DNA from: Halanaerobiaceae bacterium | GTDB taxonomy: Bacteria; Bacillota; Halanaerobiia; Halanaerobiales; Halarsenatibacteraceae | Direction of reading: 5' to 3' | Length of the DNA stretch: 5,923 bases | NCBI GenBank assembly: GCA_003554685.1 | Contig: PWHA01000044.1 | Location: 1-5,923 of the forward strand | Shown here: piece by piece, positions 4,222 through 5,923 of the stretch | How the letters are laid out: each line of letters starts with the position of its first letter | Numbering within the stretch: the first letter of the stretch is position 1 | The notes under the pieces: generated by a model | Database searches by the model: none | Seen by the model: the letters and a program-made list of their open reading frames with translations, nothing else | What the model was told of the DNA's origin: nothing | Position numbers and translations under genes: made by a program

Positions 4222-5923
4222 ATGAAAGAACTGAAGGATGTTATGCTGGCCAGAGAAGCGCAGTCAGAGATTGTGATAGGCAATTCCGCTCTGGTGCGGG
4301 CCATGGTGGAGGCCGGAACCAGGGTTGTTTCGGCCTATCCTGGTTCTCCCACACCGGAGATAGCCGATGCTATCAAGGCCATCCCCCGGGAGGAAAGGCC
4401 CTTTTACTTTGAGTTTTCCACCAACGAAAAGGTGGCCACCGAGCTGGCCTTCGGAGCCTCGATCAACGGCCATCTTTCCACAGTTTTCTTCAAGAGCGTG
4501 GGTTTAAATGTAGCAGCTGACAGCTTTGTGCAGTTAAGCCTGATGGAGCTTACCGGCGGAATGGTGGTTGTCATCGGTGACGATCCCGGAGCCAATTCTT
4601 CTCAGAATGAGCAGGATAACCGGCACTACTCCCAGCTTTCCTATATTCCGATGCTGGAGCCGGCTACTCCTCAGGAGGTTTACCGGATGTATCTTGAAGC
4701 CGTTGATATTTCCCGCCGGGAGAAAATGCCGATTATCTTGCGGCTGACCACCCATGTCTGTCATGCCAAGGAGAAGGTCTCTTTTGGCGGCTGGAAACCA
4801 CTGGATTTTGATGATAAGCCCCGTTTCTCCAGTGAAAACGGCCCCTATGTTCCTATTACCAGGGAGGTTTTTCCCATGAAACGCCGGGCTATTAATAAAT
4901 GGGAAAGGGTCAGAGAGTATGCCGGCAGTTCTGATCTCAATCGGATTGAAGATAATGATAATAAAAAGAGGGGCATTATCACCACCGGGGTGCCCTATCT
5001 CTCGCTGCAGGATGTGCTGCAGGATCTTGATGATGATCGCCAGAACAAACCCGACATTTTAAAACTGGAGCTGATTCAACCACTGGATAAAAAGTTGATT
5101 TTGTCTTTTCTGAAGGAGCATCAGGAGGTTAAAATCCTGGAAGAACTGGATGATGTGCTGGAGCTGCAGATTAAAAGCCTGGCCTTTGATGAGAAAATAG
5201 AAAGTAGAATCCTGGGCAAACAGGGTATCGAAGACTGGATGGGTGAATATACCCCTGACAAGGTTGCCCGGGTTTTAAGGAGATGCTGGCCTGATCTGCT
5301 GCCGGAAGAGGAAACTGAAGAGCGTTCTTTGCCAATTTCACCCAGGCCTGCGCAGATGTGTCCGGGCTGCGGCCACCGCTCAGCCTTTCATCCCATTAAA
5401 AAGGCGCTGGATAAGCATGATATAACGGTGGCTGATATTGGCTGTCATACTCTGGGATTTCTCCCTCCCTATGAGATGGGAGAGGTTCTGCTTTCGATGG
5501 GGCATTCTACCAGCACCGGAGCCGGCCTGTCTCTCTTCAACGAGGAGAGAAAGGTGGTGGCCTTCCTGGGTGATTCCACCATGTTTCATGCCGGGCTGCC
5601 CGGGATTGTTAATGCGGTCTTTAACGATCACAATCTGACTTTGATTTTGATGGAGAACGGCACCACTGCTATGACCGGTCATCAGGATCACCCGGCTTCC
5701 GGGCGGAACTTCAATCAGGAGATCGAGGCCATACCGGTCCGCCAGGTGCTGGAAGGGCTGGGAGTGAAAGAAATTTATGAAACCGACACCTATGCCCAGG
5801 ATCGCCTGCAGGAAATGGTCGAAAAAGCTGTTTCCAGCCCCGGATTTAATGCTGTTATTGCCAAACATCCCTGTATGCTGAAGTTCACCCGGGAGCAGCG
5901 GCGTCAGGGGAGTTATCAGGACA
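4222..5923 (+). CDS. iorA: Indolepyruvate:ferredoxin oxidoreductase alpha subunit, 3' end cut by window
   Basis: The thiamine-diphosphate subunit of an oxygen-sensitive cytoplasmic enzyme. It oxidises indolepyruvate and other aryl pyruvates, made by transamination of aromatic amino acids, to the aryl-acetyl-CoA plus CO2 and reduced ferredoxin. The frame is open for 567 codons to the window end. The N-terminal domain (about 15-190) has AYPGSPTPE (38-46), STNEKVATELAFGAS (66-80) and GDDPGANSSQNEQDNR (119-134). The middle domain starts at about 250 (GIITTGVPYLSLQDVL). The C-terminal thiamine-diphosphate domain (about 376-555) has CPGCGHRSAFH from C380 and GDSTMFHAGLPGIVNA from G450, with an MENGTTAMTGHQ stretch. 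Full-length relatives run to about 580-640 residues and end in a ferredoxin domain with two 4Fe-4S clusters, which would lie past the edge; iorB is expected next. ATG 4222 has AGGAG (4208-4212) 9 bases upstream. No frameshift or stop is seen. Confidence 0.95.
   Translation, partial: MKELKDVMLAREAQSEIVIGNSALVRAMVEAGTRVVSAYPGSPTPEIADAIKAIPREERPFYFEFSTNEKVATELAFGASINGHLSTVFFKSVGLNVAADSFVQLSLMELTGGMVVVIGDDPGANSSQNEQDNRHYSQLSYIPMLEPATPQEVYRMYLEAVDISRREKMPIILRLTTHVCHAKEKVSFGGWKPLDFDDKPRFSSENGPYVPITREVFPMKRRAINKWERVREYAGSSDLNRIEDNDNKKRGIITTGVPYLSLQDVLQDLDDDRQNKPDILKLELIQPLDKKLILSFLKEHQEVKILEELDDVLELQIKSLAFDEKIESRILGKQGIEDWMGEYTPDKVARVLRRCWPDLLPEEETEERSLPISPRPAQMCPGCGHRSAFHPIKKALDKHDITVADIGCHTLGFLPPYEMGEVLLSMGHSTSTGAGLSLFNEERKVVAFLGDSTMFHAGLPGIVNAVFNDHNLTLILMENGTTAMTGHQDHPASGRNFNQEIEAIPVRQVLEGLGVKEIYETDTYAQDRLQEMVEKAVSSPGFNAVIAKHPCMLKFTREQRRQGSYQD

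Noticed and set aside
5380..5868. 162-codon minus-strand open frame inside iorA
   Set aside because: The opposite strand encodes unmistakable IorA thiamine-diphosphate motifs; this is an antisense shadow without a recognisable product.

Overview
The window looks like chromosomal DNA from an anaerobic, low-to-mid GC Bacillota (Clostridia or Halanaerobiales type). This is an inference from three things: strong AGGAGG-type ribosome binding sites, very AT-rich spacers between GC-richer genes, and a ferredoxin-dependent indolepyruvate oxidoreductase. No rRNA, tRNA, CRISPR or complete insertion sequence is visible.

Layout. Positions 1-479 hold no convincing gene. They contain a 220-bp segment bounded by near-perfect 21-bp inverted repeats (3-23 and 202-222), resembling a MITE or collapsed IS remnant, and then a minus-strand intrinsic terminator (330-359). 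A small ArsR-like winged-helix regulator (480-776, minus) is divergent from a membrane-anchored DUF192 protein (944-1480, plus). Their 167-bp gap carries a perfect 23-bp palindrome, a near-consensus sigma-A promoter (TTGACA-N17-TATACT) and a tandem 14-bp repeat. The DUF192 gene ends at a good intrinsic terminator (1537-1571). Next is a convergent minus-strand gene for a stand-alone two-CBS-domain protein (1699-2166), with a clear promoter at 2255-2283.

Divergent from the CBS gene is an amino-sugar block: a GntR/HutC-family regulator of the NagR/DasR type (2432-3187), followed by nagB, glucosamine-6-phosphate deaminase (3291-4016). The regulator has an extended -10 promoter, and a perfect TGGT-N4-ACCA palindrome lies just after the predicted transcription start. 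This is the core of the known NagR/DasR operator and suggests autorepression relieved by an amino-sugar phosphate. nagA is not in the window. After a 205-bp spacer with no clear terminator comes iorA (4222 to the window edge), the indolepyruvate:ferredoxin oxidoreductase alpha subunit. It is cut by the window end before its expected C-terminal ferredoxin domain.

How the genes work together. NagR and NagB form a small sensing-and-catabolism unit feeding glucosamine-6-phosphate into glycolysis as fructose-6-phosphate plus ammonia. IorA, with an IorB presumably downstream, would oxidise aryl pyruvates from aromatic amino acids and reduce ferredoxin. The ArsR-like/DUF192 pair looks like a regulator and its divergent target, of unknown signal. 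I found no clearly new multi-gene system. The observations most worth following are the regulatory DNA of the two divergent promoter regions and the inverted-repeat element at the left edge.
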